From Occallatibacter savannae (GTDB lineage Bacteria > Acidobacteriota > Terriglobia > Terriglobales > Acidobacteriaceae): DNA of 64,000 bases. The translations under genes and the position numbers were made by a program. Positions 20,001 through 27,507 of the stretch are shown here, piece after piece. Location: assembly GCF_003131205.1 (NCBI RefSeq), contig NZ_QFFY01000001.1, forward strand, positions 1,302,001-1,366,000, given 5' to 3'. The notes under the pieces are model-generated. The model did no database searches. It saw only the letters and a list, made by a program, of their open reading frames with translations, and was not told the DNA's origin. Numbering within the stretch: the stretch's first letter is position 1; each line of letters begins with the position of its first letter.

Positions 20001-20742
20001 TTTCAACGCGCGTCTCCTCCACGCCATCTTCCGGAATCTCCAGCGCCGGAATGATCGCTCCCGCGTTGTTCTCGGCAATGCCAAGCGGGCTGCCATCCGC
20101 CATATAGTACACAGATCCGATAATTGCGCCGTTGATCGTGTACGACGACACATCCACGCCTGGCCGGCCGCTCGTAATGCTCGAGATCTGCTGCGAACTC
20201 GACGAGTTCGGGGTCCCGTTAGCCGGCGTCACACCTGCGCTCAGCTGCACAAGGTCGTAGACATTGCGCGTCAACAGCGGCACGCGATCGATCGTATCCG
20301 CACCGATCAACTGCCCTACCGTCGAATTCGTCGCCTCCACCAGCGATGCCGACTCATTCACAGAGACCACCTCGCTCACGCTGCCGATCCTCAGCGAGAG
20401 ATTGGCGTTCGTCGCCTGGTCCACGGACACGCGGATATTGTTCGCCACCAGCGTGTCAAAGCCGCTCGCCGTCGCCGTCACCCGGTACACGCCAGGAGCA
20501 AGCGACACAAACGTATATAAGCCTGCATCGGTCGAAACCGTAGAGAGCTTCAGACCGGTAGCCTGGCTCTCAGCCACCACCTTCGCTCCCGGCACGATCG
20601 CACCCGACTGATCGGTCACCAGTCCGCTGATCGATCCTCGACCCGCCTGGGCCGACGCGACGCTCGCAAATCCAGCGAGCACAACAGCTGTGAAAGCGGC
20701 AAGGAACCACGCGAATGATCTTCGCGAGCGCGGGCAAGTCAT
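17083..20742 (-). CDS. Oar-like TonB-dependent receptor of the GH2 sugar locus
   Basis: A 1219-residue outer-membrane receptor. The signal peptide (FAWFLAAFTAVVLAGFASVASAQ) is followed by a carboxypeptidase-regulatory-like domain (GSISGLVTDQSGAIVPGAKV), a plug with DTIDRVPLLTRNVYDLVQLS, and a long beta-barrel ending in aromatic text (QFGARYTF). The frame could open at a TTG at 20775, but that lies inside the operator, so ATG at 20742 is used. A TTGACA-17-TACATT promoter reads leftward into it, with a perfect LacI-type palindrome just downstream of the -10. It is divergent from the lacI-family gene, which precedes a GH2 enzyme and a permease. The likely job is import of a sugar polymer or oligomer across the outer membrane, under LacI repression. 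Confidence 0.9.
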   Translation of the reverse strand: MTCPRSRRSFAWFLAAFTAVVLAGFASVASAQAGRGSISGLVTDQSGAIVPGAKVVAESQATGLKLSTVSTDAGLYTFVSLAPGVYRVTATASGFDTLVANNIRVSVDQATNANLSLRIGSVSEVVSVNESASLVEATNSTVGQLIGADTIDRVPLLTRNVYDLVQLSAGVTPANGTPNSSSSQQISSITSGRPGVDVSSYTINGAIIGSVYYMADGSPLGIAENNAGAIIPALEIPEDGVEETRVETQNTPASYQSGGAGVISLVTKSGTNRFHGDAFGVFRPNAMAANEYFNKRSGFSTPDYHRYQEGGAIGGPIVKDKLFFFGDYEDTQQQQFDGSNTFTVPTTAERTGDFSADDFTIYDPRLPDNADGTRQPFAGNVITNPNPIALQFLSHFPKCNFNPDTNQPGDSCDSLTDGAAGNLYVPGLDPLRAHKFDIRLDWQQSEKQRIYGRFSYDKLFFSLVNAFNNEWDLNYAQNQTNGRNLLLADDLTLSPSTVLQLRYSFTRHFENQGGDPRQNGFDITTLGFPSSLAAEEVYKTLPYVNFWDVGGGIGGTANWNTFRYASENNDATASITKVLGKHEVSAGFEYMKRFLNVGQPPAPSGAYAFDISATDQTTANGGGGSDFASFLIGMGTPPGSESYNFTKDLFVAEANPYYAAFVQDTYHPTKTFTVTAGLRWDIFGGRTERHNRLEYFDPKATSSVNGVSYTGAEVYVNGKSRSPYETNLTNFGPRLGFSWQPFDRFVVRGGAGFYYGPSSEMVGGAGLDSDGFSSVTNWDATCYNADGNTVYNGTSACVGSSPGDPAPSATGIYSLSNPFPQGVVPLIESPSGLANNLGNSINTVLHSQRTTTTYNFNFGLEYQLPHQVIVSVGYVGSRGLFLPLGGVDLNQLSLETIQKYGAALCVDTSDPACEMVPNQWASILPATNSNFGSDTVPLWVSLQEYPQFGNGGYGGGNGVNVAGFPGGDSEYSSLQAKLQKRLTHHFTTLASFTWAKLMTDDGNPPLSFVGSHGGAAQDWKDLRYEHSVSPQDVKYQFTGQASYDLPIGPGRAVNVGGVGNAIIGGWTANMIAYLSTGIPIASPTSGTFPSYFNQRADMVCDPGKGAPHTVSTWFKPDCFALPSSPLVPGTAPAYLDHVRTMGAQDFDVSLYKNFSLGGERNFRIEASAYNIANKAQLGMPQTSSVFDVQTQPDVAAAFGKISNTVNTPRQFQFGARYTF

Positions 20743-20770
20743 TTTCAACCCCCGGGGCCAAACGTCCTTA

Positions 20771-20784
20771 TTCAAACGTTTGAA
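20771..20784. promoter_or_regulatory. LacI-family operator 1 (perfect palindrome)
   Basis: TTCAAACGTTTGAA is a perfect 14-bp palindrome with a central CG, as usual for LacI-family sites. It lies about 8-21 bases downstream of the predicted transcription start of the TonB receptor gene, a position where binding would block transcription. A one-mismatch copy lies at 22067. Confidence 0.8.
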
Positions 20785-20798
20785 TCTCTTGACAAGTG

Positions 20799-20827
20799 AA
20801 TGTAAGATTGTTCCGTTTCACTGTCAA
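20799..20827 (-). promoter_or_regulatory. Promoter of the TonB receptor gene
   Basis: On the - strand TTGACA (20827-20822) and TACATT (20804-20799) are separated by exactly 17 bases. The -35 is a perfect consensus and the -10 matches 4 of 6. Operator 1 follows immediately. Confidence 0.65.
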
Positions 20828-20949
20828 GCGGAAAGTGACCTCCTCAATTTCGGGCTGCAATCGCTCTCGCAGCAAAGGAGTTCTTCTGGTCACCTCTGGG
20901 AAAGAATAGCGCTAGACTCACTCGCAGATTCGTGCAAGGAGGGCTCCAG

Positions 20950-22035
20950 GTGCAACGCAAGTCCGGCCACGTCACGCTTCTCGACATCGCGCGCGCCTGT
21001 GGCTATTCCGTCTCCACCGTCTCCATCGTTCTCAGCGAAGCGCCCCTCTCGCAGAACGTAGCCGCCTCCACGCGCGAACAGATCCGCAAGATGGCGCTGC
21101 ACCTCGGCTACCATCCCGACGCCTACGCGCGCTCGCTCCGCCGCCGCCGAAGCCAGACGATCGCGGTCCTCGCCTACGACCTCTCCGACCCCTTCTGCAT
21201 TCCCGTCGTCCACGGCATCCAGGCAAGCCTTCAACCCGCCAGCTATCTGCCTCTTCTGGTCGACGCACAGACCCAGCGCAAACTCTTCGACAACTATTTG
21301 CGCATGATCCTCGAGCGCCGCGCCGAAGGCGTCATCGTCATCGCAAGCTGGATCTTTCAAGAAACCAACCTCCTCGACGACATCGAAAAGAATCAGGTGC
21401 CCATTGTCATCGTCGGCCGCGATCTCACCAAGCGAAACGTCAGTTCCCTGCTCGTCGACAACAAGGCCGGCGGCGCCCTCGCTATGCAGCACCTCATCGC
21501 GCTCGGCCATCGCCGCATCGCCATCGTTCGCGGCCCTGAAGAACTCTTCGACACAGAACTGCGCTGGGCCGGCGTGCAGCGCGCGGCCTCAGAAGCCGGC
21601 ATCACGATCGACCCTAAGCTCGTCTACCAGCTCCCCAACATCACTGACTCAACCTCCGGCTTTGAAGGCGGCCTTCATTTCGCGCAGGAGATGCTCGCTT
21701 CGAAACGACCCTTCACCGCGGTCCTCGCCTTCGACGACCTCACCGCCCTCGGCGTAGTACGCGGCCTCAACAGCGCCGGCATCAGAGTTCCTGAAGACTG
21801 CTCGGTCGTCGGCTTCGACGATGTTCTTCCCGCCGCCGTATCGACCCCCGGTATCACCACCGTTCACCAGCCGCTCAAAGAAATGGGACTCCTAGCCGCC
21901 GAGTGGACGCTGCAGGCCATCAACGGGCGCGAGCAGCAAAAAGAAAGACCCGTTCAGCTCCACAACGCGCAGCCCGAACTGATCGTGCGCATGTCTACCG
22001 CCCGGGCCCCCGCCCGCCGCAAATCCTCGCCTTGA
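20950..22035 (+). CDS. LacI-family transcriptional regulator
   Basis: A 361-residue sugar-responsive repressor. The N-terminal helix-turn-helix (about residues 7-32, VTLLDIARACGYSVSTVSIVLS) is the classic LacI DNA-binding motif, followed by a hinge helix region YHPDAYARSLRRRRS. The periplasmic-binding-protein-like effector domain starts at TIAVLAYDLSDPFC and ends in VHQPLKEMGLLAAEWTLQAI. GTG at 20950 is preceded by AAGGAGG at the right distance, so it is preferred over GTG at 20932. It sits between the divergent TonB receptor gene and the GH2 gene, each of which has a TTCAAACGWTTGAA palindrome at its promoter. It most probably represses both until a glucosaminide-derived ligand binds. The ligand is inferred only from the enzyme next door. 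Confidence 0.93.
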   Translation: MQRKSGHVTLLDIARACGYSVSTVSIVLSEAPLSQNVAASTREQIRKMALHLGYHPDAYARSLRRRRSQTIAVLAYDLSDPFCIPVVHGIQASLQPASYLPLLVDAQTQRKLFDNYLRMILERRAEGVIVIASWIFQETNLLDDIEKNQVPIVIVGRDLTKRNVSSLLVDNKAGGALAMQHLIALGHRRIAIVRGPEELFDTELRWAGVQRAASEAGITIDPKLVYQLPNITDSTSGFEGGLHFAQEMLASKRPFTAVLAFDDLTALGVVRGLNSAGIRVPEDCSVVGFDDVLPAAVSTPGITTVHQPLKEMGLLAAEWTLQAINGREQQKERPVQLHNAQPELIVRMSTARAPARRKSSP

Positions 22036-22061
22036 CACCTCCGGTCCTCACCGGAGATAGT
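22032..22061 (+). promoter_or_regulatory. Promoter of the GH2-permease operon
   Basis: TTGACA (22032-22037) overlaps the stop codon of the LacI gene; GATAGT (22056-22061) follows after 18 bases and matches the -10 at 4 of 6 positions. The spacer contains an inverted repeat CTCCGGT/ACCGGAG. Operator 2 begins 5 bases after the -10. Confidence 0.55.
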
Positions 22062-22066
22062 GCTGA

Positions 22067-22080
22067 TTCAAACGATTGAA
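22067..22080. promoter_or_regulatory. LacI-family operator 2
   Basis: TTCAAACGATTGAA differs from operator 1 by one base and lies over the expected transcription start of the GH2 gene. The two sites bracket the LacI-family gene. Confidence 0.75.
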
Positions 22081-22118
22081 TAGCTAACCCAAGCCCACAC
22101 GCTTTTACACAGGTAAAC

Positions 22119-24767
22119 ATGAAATCCCAATTCTTCGCCCTCTTCGCTTGCTTCCTTTCCTTCCCCGCAATCGCGGCAACTCGCACGTCCCTCCACGACG
22201 ACTGGCAGCTTCAGTCCGCGTGCAAAGCCACTGCGGATGGCTCCGCAATCTCGGCCTCAAATTTCGCGACCGACGGCTGGCTCAAGACATCCGTCCCTAG
22301 CACCGTCCTCGCAGCTCAGGTCAAAGCCGGGGCGCTTCCCGATCTCTACTTCGGCGACAACCTCCGCAAGATCCCCGGAACCACCTACCCCATCGGGCAG
22401 AACTTCTCCAACCTTCCCATGTCGCCCGACAGCCCATACGCATGCGCGTGGTGGTATCGCAAACAGTTCAACGCTCCCGCGCTCAGCGCAAAAGACAACC
22501 GCCTGTGGCTCCACTTCGGCGGCATCAACTACCGCGGCGAACTCTGGATCAACGGCAAAAAAATCGCCGACTCCACGCAGATCGCCGGCGCCTACCGCAC
22601 TTACGACTTCGACATCACGGACGCCATCGCTCCCGGCAAGCCCAACGTCATCGCCGTAAAAACCACCGCGCCCACCGAGAAGGACCTCGGCATCAACTGG
22701 GTCGACTGGAACCCGTGCCCTCCCGATAAGGACATGGGCCTCTGGGGCGCAGTCGACCTCGTCGAATCCGGCCCGGTCACCGTCCGCTACCCTCTCGCGA
22801 CCACCCATTTCCCGGACGGCTCCCTCACGCGCGCCGACCTCACCGTCTATGCCGAACTCCACAACGCCACCGGCAACGCAATCAAAGGCGTCGTCTCCGG
22901 CACGGTCGCGGGCGTTCGCTTCGAGAAGCCTGTAGAACTCGCCCCGCACGAAGATCAGTCCGTCGCCTTCACACCCGAGCAGTTCCCTGCGCTTCGTCTT
23001 CAGAACCCGAAACTCTGGTGGCCGCGCCAGATGGGCGACCCTCATCTCGAACGTCTCACCGTCAGCTTCTCCACCCAGGGCCACACCATCGACGAACAGA
23101 GCGTCAACTTCGGAATCCGCGAAATCACTTCAGAGCTCACCGCCAACGGCAGCCGCCTCTTCCGCGTAAACGGCAAACCCATTCTCATCCGCGGCGCAGG
23201 CTGGTCGCAGGACATGCTTCTTCGCACCGACGAAAACCGCCTCCGCAGTCAGTTCGATCTCGTCGAGGACATGAACCTCAACACAATCCGCCTCGAGGGC
23301 AAACTCGAAACCGAAGACTTCTTCCGTCTCGCAGACGAACGCGGCATTCTCGTCATGCTCGGCTGGTGCTGCTGCGATCATTGGGAACACTGGAAAGACT
23401 GGACTCCCCAGGACCTCACCATCGCTACCGCCTCGCTTCGCTCCCAGATGCTCCGCCTCCGCCATCACGCCAGCCTGCTCGTCTGGCTCAATGGCAGCGA
23501 CAACCCGCCGATCCCTCCAGTCGAGACTGCCTACCTCAAGGTCGAGTCCGAAACACACTGGCCCAACCCCATCCTCTCCTCCGCAACGGGAGCCGTCACC
23601 ACCGTCACCGGCGAAAGCGGCGTCAAGATGACCGGCCCCTACGATTACGTGGCGCCCAGCTACTGGTACTACGGCACGCACTACGGCGGAGCCATCGGCT
23701 ACAACACTGAAACCAGCCCCGGCCCAGCCATCTCATCACTCGCCAGTCGCAAGCTCTTCCTCTCCGATCCAGAAGCATGGCCTCCTACTGCCGATTGGAG
23801 TCTCCACTACGGCGGTGGCGAGTTCAAAGACCTCAAGGTCTTCGACGCAGCCATGGAAGCCGCCTACGCCAAGCCACAGTCAGCTGCCGACTACGAGCGC
23901 CTGGCCAACACCATGGAGTACGACTCCGAGCGCGCCATGTACGAGTCCTACAGCAAGAACAAATACACCTCCACCGGCGTCATCCAATGGATGCTCAACA
24001 ACGCCTGGCCTTCCATGATCTGGCACCTCTACGACTACTACCTCGACACCGGCGGCGGCTACTTCGGCGCAAAGAAAGCCTGCGAGCCGCTCCACATCCA
24101 GTACGCCTACGATGACCGCGCCATCGACGTCGTCAACAGCACCTACTCCGAAGCCGACGCTCTCCGCGCCGAGGTCCACGTCTACGGCCTCGCTCTCAAC
24201 GAGCTCTACAAAGAGATCACTACCGTGACCGCATACGCCGACAGTTCGCAGCGCGTACTCACCCTCCCTATCAGCCTCTACTCCGGCCCTGAGCGCATCC
24301 TCTTCGTCGACCTCACTCTCGCCGATGGATCAGGCCGCACCGTGAGCCACAACTTCTACTGGATCCCAACCACCCTCACCACCTTCGATTGGGAAGGTAC
24401 CGACTACACGCACACCCCAGCCTCGCGCCACGAAGATCTCACTGCGCTCGCACACTTTCCCGCAGCCCAGGTCGATGCGCACGCCGAGATCTCCACTTCC
24501 GCCCGTGGCCGCGAGATCCACCTCCATCTCGCAAACAAGTCCAACACGCTTGCCTTCCAGCTTCGCGCTGCAGCGCGCACCGCATCCGGCGGCCTCATCG
24601 CTCCCGTCCTCTGGTCCGACAACTGGATCGAACTTAAGCCCGGCGAATCTACTACACTCACCGCTCAGCTACCCGCAGGCAACACCAACCCACCAACCGT
24701 GCAACTCGACGGTTGGAACGTCGCGCCCATCTCCCTCACGCCCACAACCGCAGTTGCATCACGCTGA
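22119..24767 (+). CDS. Exported GH2 glycosidase, exo-beta-D-glucosaminidase (CsxA) subgroup
   Basis: An 882-residue exported glycoside hydrolase. The signal peptide ends near FPAIAA (about residue 20). The sugar-binding jelly roll (YACAWWYRKQFNAP; LHFGGINYRGELWINGKKI) is followed by an immunoglobulin-like domain and the TIM barrel. The acid/base position reads VWLNGSDNPP with Asp461, where most GH2 enzymes have Asn-Glu. The likely nucleophile is Glu531 in YNTETSPGP, 70 residues on. From memory, the exo-beta-D-glucosaminidase CsxA uses Asp469 and Glu541, 72 apart, so this protein fits the exochitosanase subgroup that removes glucosamine from chitosan oligomers. A beta-mannosidase-like role is the main alternative. 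Its operator, the LacI gene, the TonB receptor and the following permease make one locus. The permease gene starts 6 bases after its stop codon. Confidence 0.85.
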   Translation: MKSQFFALFACFLSFPAIAATRTSLHDDWQLQSACKATADGSAISASNFATDGWLKTSVPSTVLAAQVKAGALPDLYFGDNLRKIPGTTYPIGQNFSNLPMSPDSPYACAWWYRKQFNAPALSAKDNRLWLHFGGINYRGELWINGKKIADSTQIAGAYRTYDFDITDAIAPGKPNVIAVKTTAPTEKDLGINWVDWNPCPPDKDMGLWGAVDLVESGPVTVRYPLATTHFPDGSLTRADLTVYAELHNATGNAIKGVVSGTVAGVRFEKPVELAPHEDQSVAFTPEQFPALRLQNPKLWWPRQMGDPHLERLTVSFSTQGHTIDEQSVNFGIREITSELTANGSRLFRVNGKPILIRGAGWSQDMLLRTDENRLRSQFDLVEDMNLNTIRLEGKLETEDFFRLADERGILVMLGWCCCDHWEHWKDWTPQDLTIATASLRSQMLRLRHHASLLVWLNGSDNPPIPPVETAYLKVESETHWPNPILSSATGAVTTVTGESGVKMTGPYDYVAPSYWYYGTHYGGAIGYNTETSPGPAISSLASRKLFLSDPEAWPPTADWSLHYGGGEFKDLKVFDAAMEAAYAKPQSAADYERLANTMEYDSERAMYESYSKNKYTSTGVIQWMLNNAWPSMIWHLYDYYLDTGGGYFGAKKACEPLHIQYAYDDRAIDVVNSTYSEADALRAEVHVYGLALNELYKEITTVTAYADSSQRVLTLPISLYSGPERILFVDLTLADGSGRTVSHNFYWIPTTLTTFDWEGTDYTHTPASRHEDLTALAHFPAAQVDAHAEISTSARGREIHLHLANKSNTLAFQLRAAARTASGGLIAPVLWSDNWIELKPGESTTLTAQLPAGNTNPPTVQLDGWNVAPISLTPTTAVASR

Positions 24768-24772
24768 GGATT

Positions 24773-26113
24773 ATGCCGGCCGAATCCCGAATCCCATCCG
24801 AAACCGTCGGACTCAAGCGCGCGCTGCGCTTTCGGGATCTCGTCCTCTACGGCATCATCCTCATCCAGCCCACCGCGCCCATGCCCGTGTTCGGTGTGCT
24901 CTATCAGGAGTCGCGCGGCCACGTAGTGGCGGTCATCCTGCTCGCAATGGTCGCCATGCTCTTCACCTCCGCAAGCTACGGACGCATGGCGCGCGTCTAC
25001 CCCCACGGCGGCTCGGCATTTCTCTACGTCGGCAAAGAGATCCACCCCAGCCTCGGCTACATCACCGGCTGGTGTCTCGTTCTCGACTACGTCATCAACC
25101 CGCTCATCTGCATCATCTGGTGCAGCAAGGCCGCAATAAACTTCGTTCCGGAAGTCCGATATTACGTATGGGCCATATTCTTCACCCTACTTTTCACCAT
25201 CCTCAACTGCAACGGCGTTGAAACCTCCGCGCGCATCAACGCCGGCATGGCCGCTGCGCTCGGCATTGTCATCGTTCTCGTTCTCATCGCTTCGGTCCGC
25301 TGGGTTCTCCATCTCACGCACCCCACCGCCGGCCTCTTCTTCGATCCCCTCTACAACCGCGCTACCTTCAACACCACCGCACTCCTCCACGGCACATCCA
25401 TCGCCGTTCTCACCTACATCGGCTTCGACGGCATCTCCACGCTCACCGATGAAGCACACGACCCCGTGCGCAGCGTTCCCCGCGCCATCGTCTTTACCTG
25501 CCTCATCACCGGCCTCCTCGCCGCCGTCGAAGTCTACTTCGCCCAACTCGTATGGCCGCGCGGCGCAGCCTTCCCCGACGTCACCACCGCATATGTCCAC
25601 GTCGCCGGACGCATGGGCGGACCCATTCTCCTCGTCATCGTCAACGCTGCACTCCTCCTCGCCAACATGGGCTCCGGCATGGCCTCTCAGTTAGGCGCTG
25701 CACGCCTTCTCTACGCCATGGGCCAGGACGGCGCCCTGCCCCGCCGATTCTTCGGAGCCGTCAGCCTGAAGAACCGCATCCCGCGCAACAACGTCATCCT
25801 CATCGGTGCGGTCTGCCTCGCCGGCGCTCTCGCCTTCAACTACGACCTTGGCGCAGAACTGCTCAACTACGGCGCGCTCCTCGCCTTCATCGGCGTCAAC
25901 CTCTCATCGGCCCTGCGCGGATGGCGCTTCGGCCGCTGGTCGCAGGCATTCCCCATCCTCATCTCACTCGCTGGAGCCGCCACCTGTGCTGTTCTCTGGT
26001 GGAATCTCAGCCCCAAAGCAAAAACAGCCGGGACATGCTGGGCCATTGCCGGCATCGTGCTCTGGCTCGCGCGCCGTCGCTTCACCATTCTTCCCGGCGA
26101 ACAAACCGCCTAG
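24773..26113 (+). CDS. APC-superfamily amino acid/amine permease
   Basis: A 446-residue inner-membrane transporter with about 12 transmembrane helices. The first conserved helix region (RFRDLVLYGIILIQPTAPMPVFGVL) and a helix-6-like part (IAVLTYIGFDGISTLTDEAHDPVRSVPRAI) match the amino acid-polyamine-cation superfamily. The ATG at 24773 is preceded by GAGGA inside the gap after the GH2 stop codon (6 bases), so translation is probably coupled. A longer frame starting at 24713 overlaps the GH2 gene and adds no family-like text. In this locus it may import the amino sugar or another breakdown product, although APC members usually carry amino acids or amines. The C-terminus is normal (about LARRRFTILPG). 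Confidence 0.85.
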   Translation: MPAESRIPSETVGLKRALRFRDLVLYGIILIQPTAPMPVFGVLYQESRGHVVAVILLAMVAMLFTSASYGRMARVYPHGGSAFLYVGKEIHPSLGYITGWCLVLDYVINPLICIIWCSKAAINFVPEVRYYVWAIFFTLLFTILNCNGVETSARINAGMAAALGIVIVLVLIASVRWVLHLTHPTAGLFFDPLYNRATFNTTALLHGTSIAVLTYIGFDGISTLTDEAHDPVRSVPRAIVFTCLITGLLAAVEVYFAQLVWPRGAAFPDVTTAYVHVAGRMGGPILLVIVNAALLLANMGSGMASQLGAARLLYAMGQDGALPRRFFGAVSLKNRIPRNNVILIGAVCLAGALAFNYDLGAELLNYGALLAFIGVNLSSALRGWRFGRWSQAFPILISLAGAATCAVLWWNLSPKAKTAGTCWAIAGIVLWLARRRFTILPGEQTA

Positions 26114-26139
26114 AGTCCTTGCACAGGTGGTTTCGTAAC

Positions 26140-26262
26140 AGGGCACGACTTTCACAGCTTGCTGCAAACCCCCAAACGGCTGGGTTTTGAAAGGGCACAG
26201 ATTTATCTGTGCCGATAAGGGGTGCAAATAGAGCGCGGCTTTAGCCGCTGCGGGACGGTTGC
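26140..26262. repeat. Family B composite repeat, long form
   Basis: Contains a broken hairpin start (GGGCACGACTTT), then TTTGAAAGGGCAC, the hairpin GGCACAGAT-TT-ATCTGTGCC (26195-26214) and the hairpin GCGGC-TTTA-GCCGC (26236-26249). It is almost identical over about 115 bases to 43248-43363. Confidence 0.8.
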
Positions 26263-26333
26263 GATGAGTCCTGCCAAGAAAGGCGCATTTTTCAGCAACC
26301 GGTCCAGCGCCTTCTCTTGAACAACTCGTCTCG
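26263..26333. other. Intergenic spacer between family B repeats
   Basis: Part of the 530-base gene-free gap between the permease and the receiver protein genes. Apart from the repeats on both sides nothing is recognised. Confidence 0.4.
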
Positions 26334-26505
26334 CAAGAAGCGTCAGTGCACAACTTCAATCGCACAGATCATCGCCAAAACAAGAAACATCAGGGCACGA
26401 CTTCAATCGCACAGATCATCGCCGCAGCAAGAAGCGTCAGGGCACGACTTTAAGTCGTGCCGAAAACGACGGACGAAACCGCGGGCTTCAGCCCCTGCGG
26501 GATGG
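26334..26505. repeat. Family B repeat with two extra 47-bp units
   Basis: The lead-in CAAGAARCRTCAGKGCACRACTT recurs at 26334, 26381 and 26428, exactly 47 bases apart. The third copy completes a full family B element with hairpins GGCACGACT/AGTCGTGCC (loop TTA) and GGGCTTCAGCCC. Confidence 0.8.
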
Positions 26506-26643
26506 TTCCCTTCGCAATGATGCGTTCTCACGCACGCACTTCAGCCCCTTGCAGAAAACATCATTTCCAGGCTTCCCCAAACGAGAAAAGCACCCCCGCG
26601 TCTCGCGAAGGTGCCTCTCTGATCCCCTCGGAATGTTCTTGCG

Positions 26644-27309
26644 CTACGCCACGCGCCCGAGCTGCACCTGCGTCTGCGCCTCGGGCACGATCTCCGTCAC
26701 CGGAGAGTCCGCCGCATCGCACGTAAACTGCACCACCGCCCTGCACGACGGACAGTGCGCATGCAGCGTCCCATCGTCGCACCCCGAAACATTCGCCACC
26801 GAGAAAGCACGAAGGCAATCGGTGCACGTCAGCAAAAGCACGGGAACGCCTCGCCCATCAAACCCCGATCGCGCGCTCTGAACCCGAGGCGGCTGGCACG
26901 GATGGTAGTTCGTCGGCCGCTTGAGCGGCTTGTACATCAACTCGCGGATCGTCTCGATCAACTCGTCTGGAAGGCTCTGCCCCTTCGGATAAAACGCATC
27001 CGCCATCACGCCTGCCGCATAGCTCTGGCTCAGGTCGTAGGCGCCGCTGGTCGCAATCGCCGGAATCGCCGGAAACCTCCGCCGCACCACCGACAGAAAC
27101 TCGATCCCCGACATCCCCGGCATGTGCAGATCCGAGATGATCAGGTCCGGTGTCGTCCTCCTGAGCTCGACGAGCGCCTCGATCCCACTACCCGCAGTGA
27201 CAACCTCGAATCCTTCTTCGCTCAGAATCAGCGACATCACTTCCCGCATCGCCGCGTCATCATCCACAAACAGAATCGTCGCTTGAGAATCGTTTGAAAA
27301 GCTGCTCAA
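26644..27309 (-). CDS. Receiver-domain protein with C-terminal Cys4 zinc-ribbon-like domain
   Basis: A 221-residue orphan response regulator. The receiver domain fills about residues 7-125: acidic pocket VDDD, phospho-acceptor Asp in LIISDLHMPGMSG, and a Lys at the conserved place in FYPKGQSL. There is no standard output domain. Instead the C-terminus has two CxxC pairs (LTCTDCLRAF and AHCPSCRAVVQF), most likely one zinc ribbon. The longer frame starts with GTG at 27351; the TTG at 27309 has GAGG at the right spacing and begins just before the receiver fold, so it is preferred. No kinase is adjacent. The divergent serine hydrolase gene starts 198 bases away. Role unknown; the ribbon may bind protein or nucleic acid. 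Confidence 0.78.
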   Translation of the reverse strand: MSSFSNDSQATILFVDDDAAMREVMSLILSEEGFEVVTAGSGIEALVELRRTTPDLIISDLHMPGMSGIEFLSVVRRRFPAIPAIATSGAYDLSQSYAAGVMADAFYPKGQSLPDELIETIRELMYKPLKRPTNYHPCQPPRVQSARSGFDGRGVPVLLLTCTDCLRAFSVANVSGCDDGTLHAHCPSCRAVVQFTCDAADSPVTEIVPEAQTQVQLGRVA

Positions 27310-27507
27310 TTGTTGACCTCGCCCCCTGGAAAATGGCCCTGGAATATGCACTTCGAGATTCGTAAGCAGGAACGGAATTCAACCCGGGCGCAAGATCCAC
27401 TTGCAAAATCGGATGCGCAATGTTTATTGCTGGATGCCCGCTATCCAACCGGCTCCCGGCTCCGCGCATCTGAAGGTCGCCTCGTCCCCTGCGTTTATGA
27501 TGGCCCC

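Noticed and set aside
20789-20811. Rightward promoter (TTGACA at 20789) for the LacI gene
   Set aside because: The -35 is perfect but no acceptable -10 is found at 16-18 bases.
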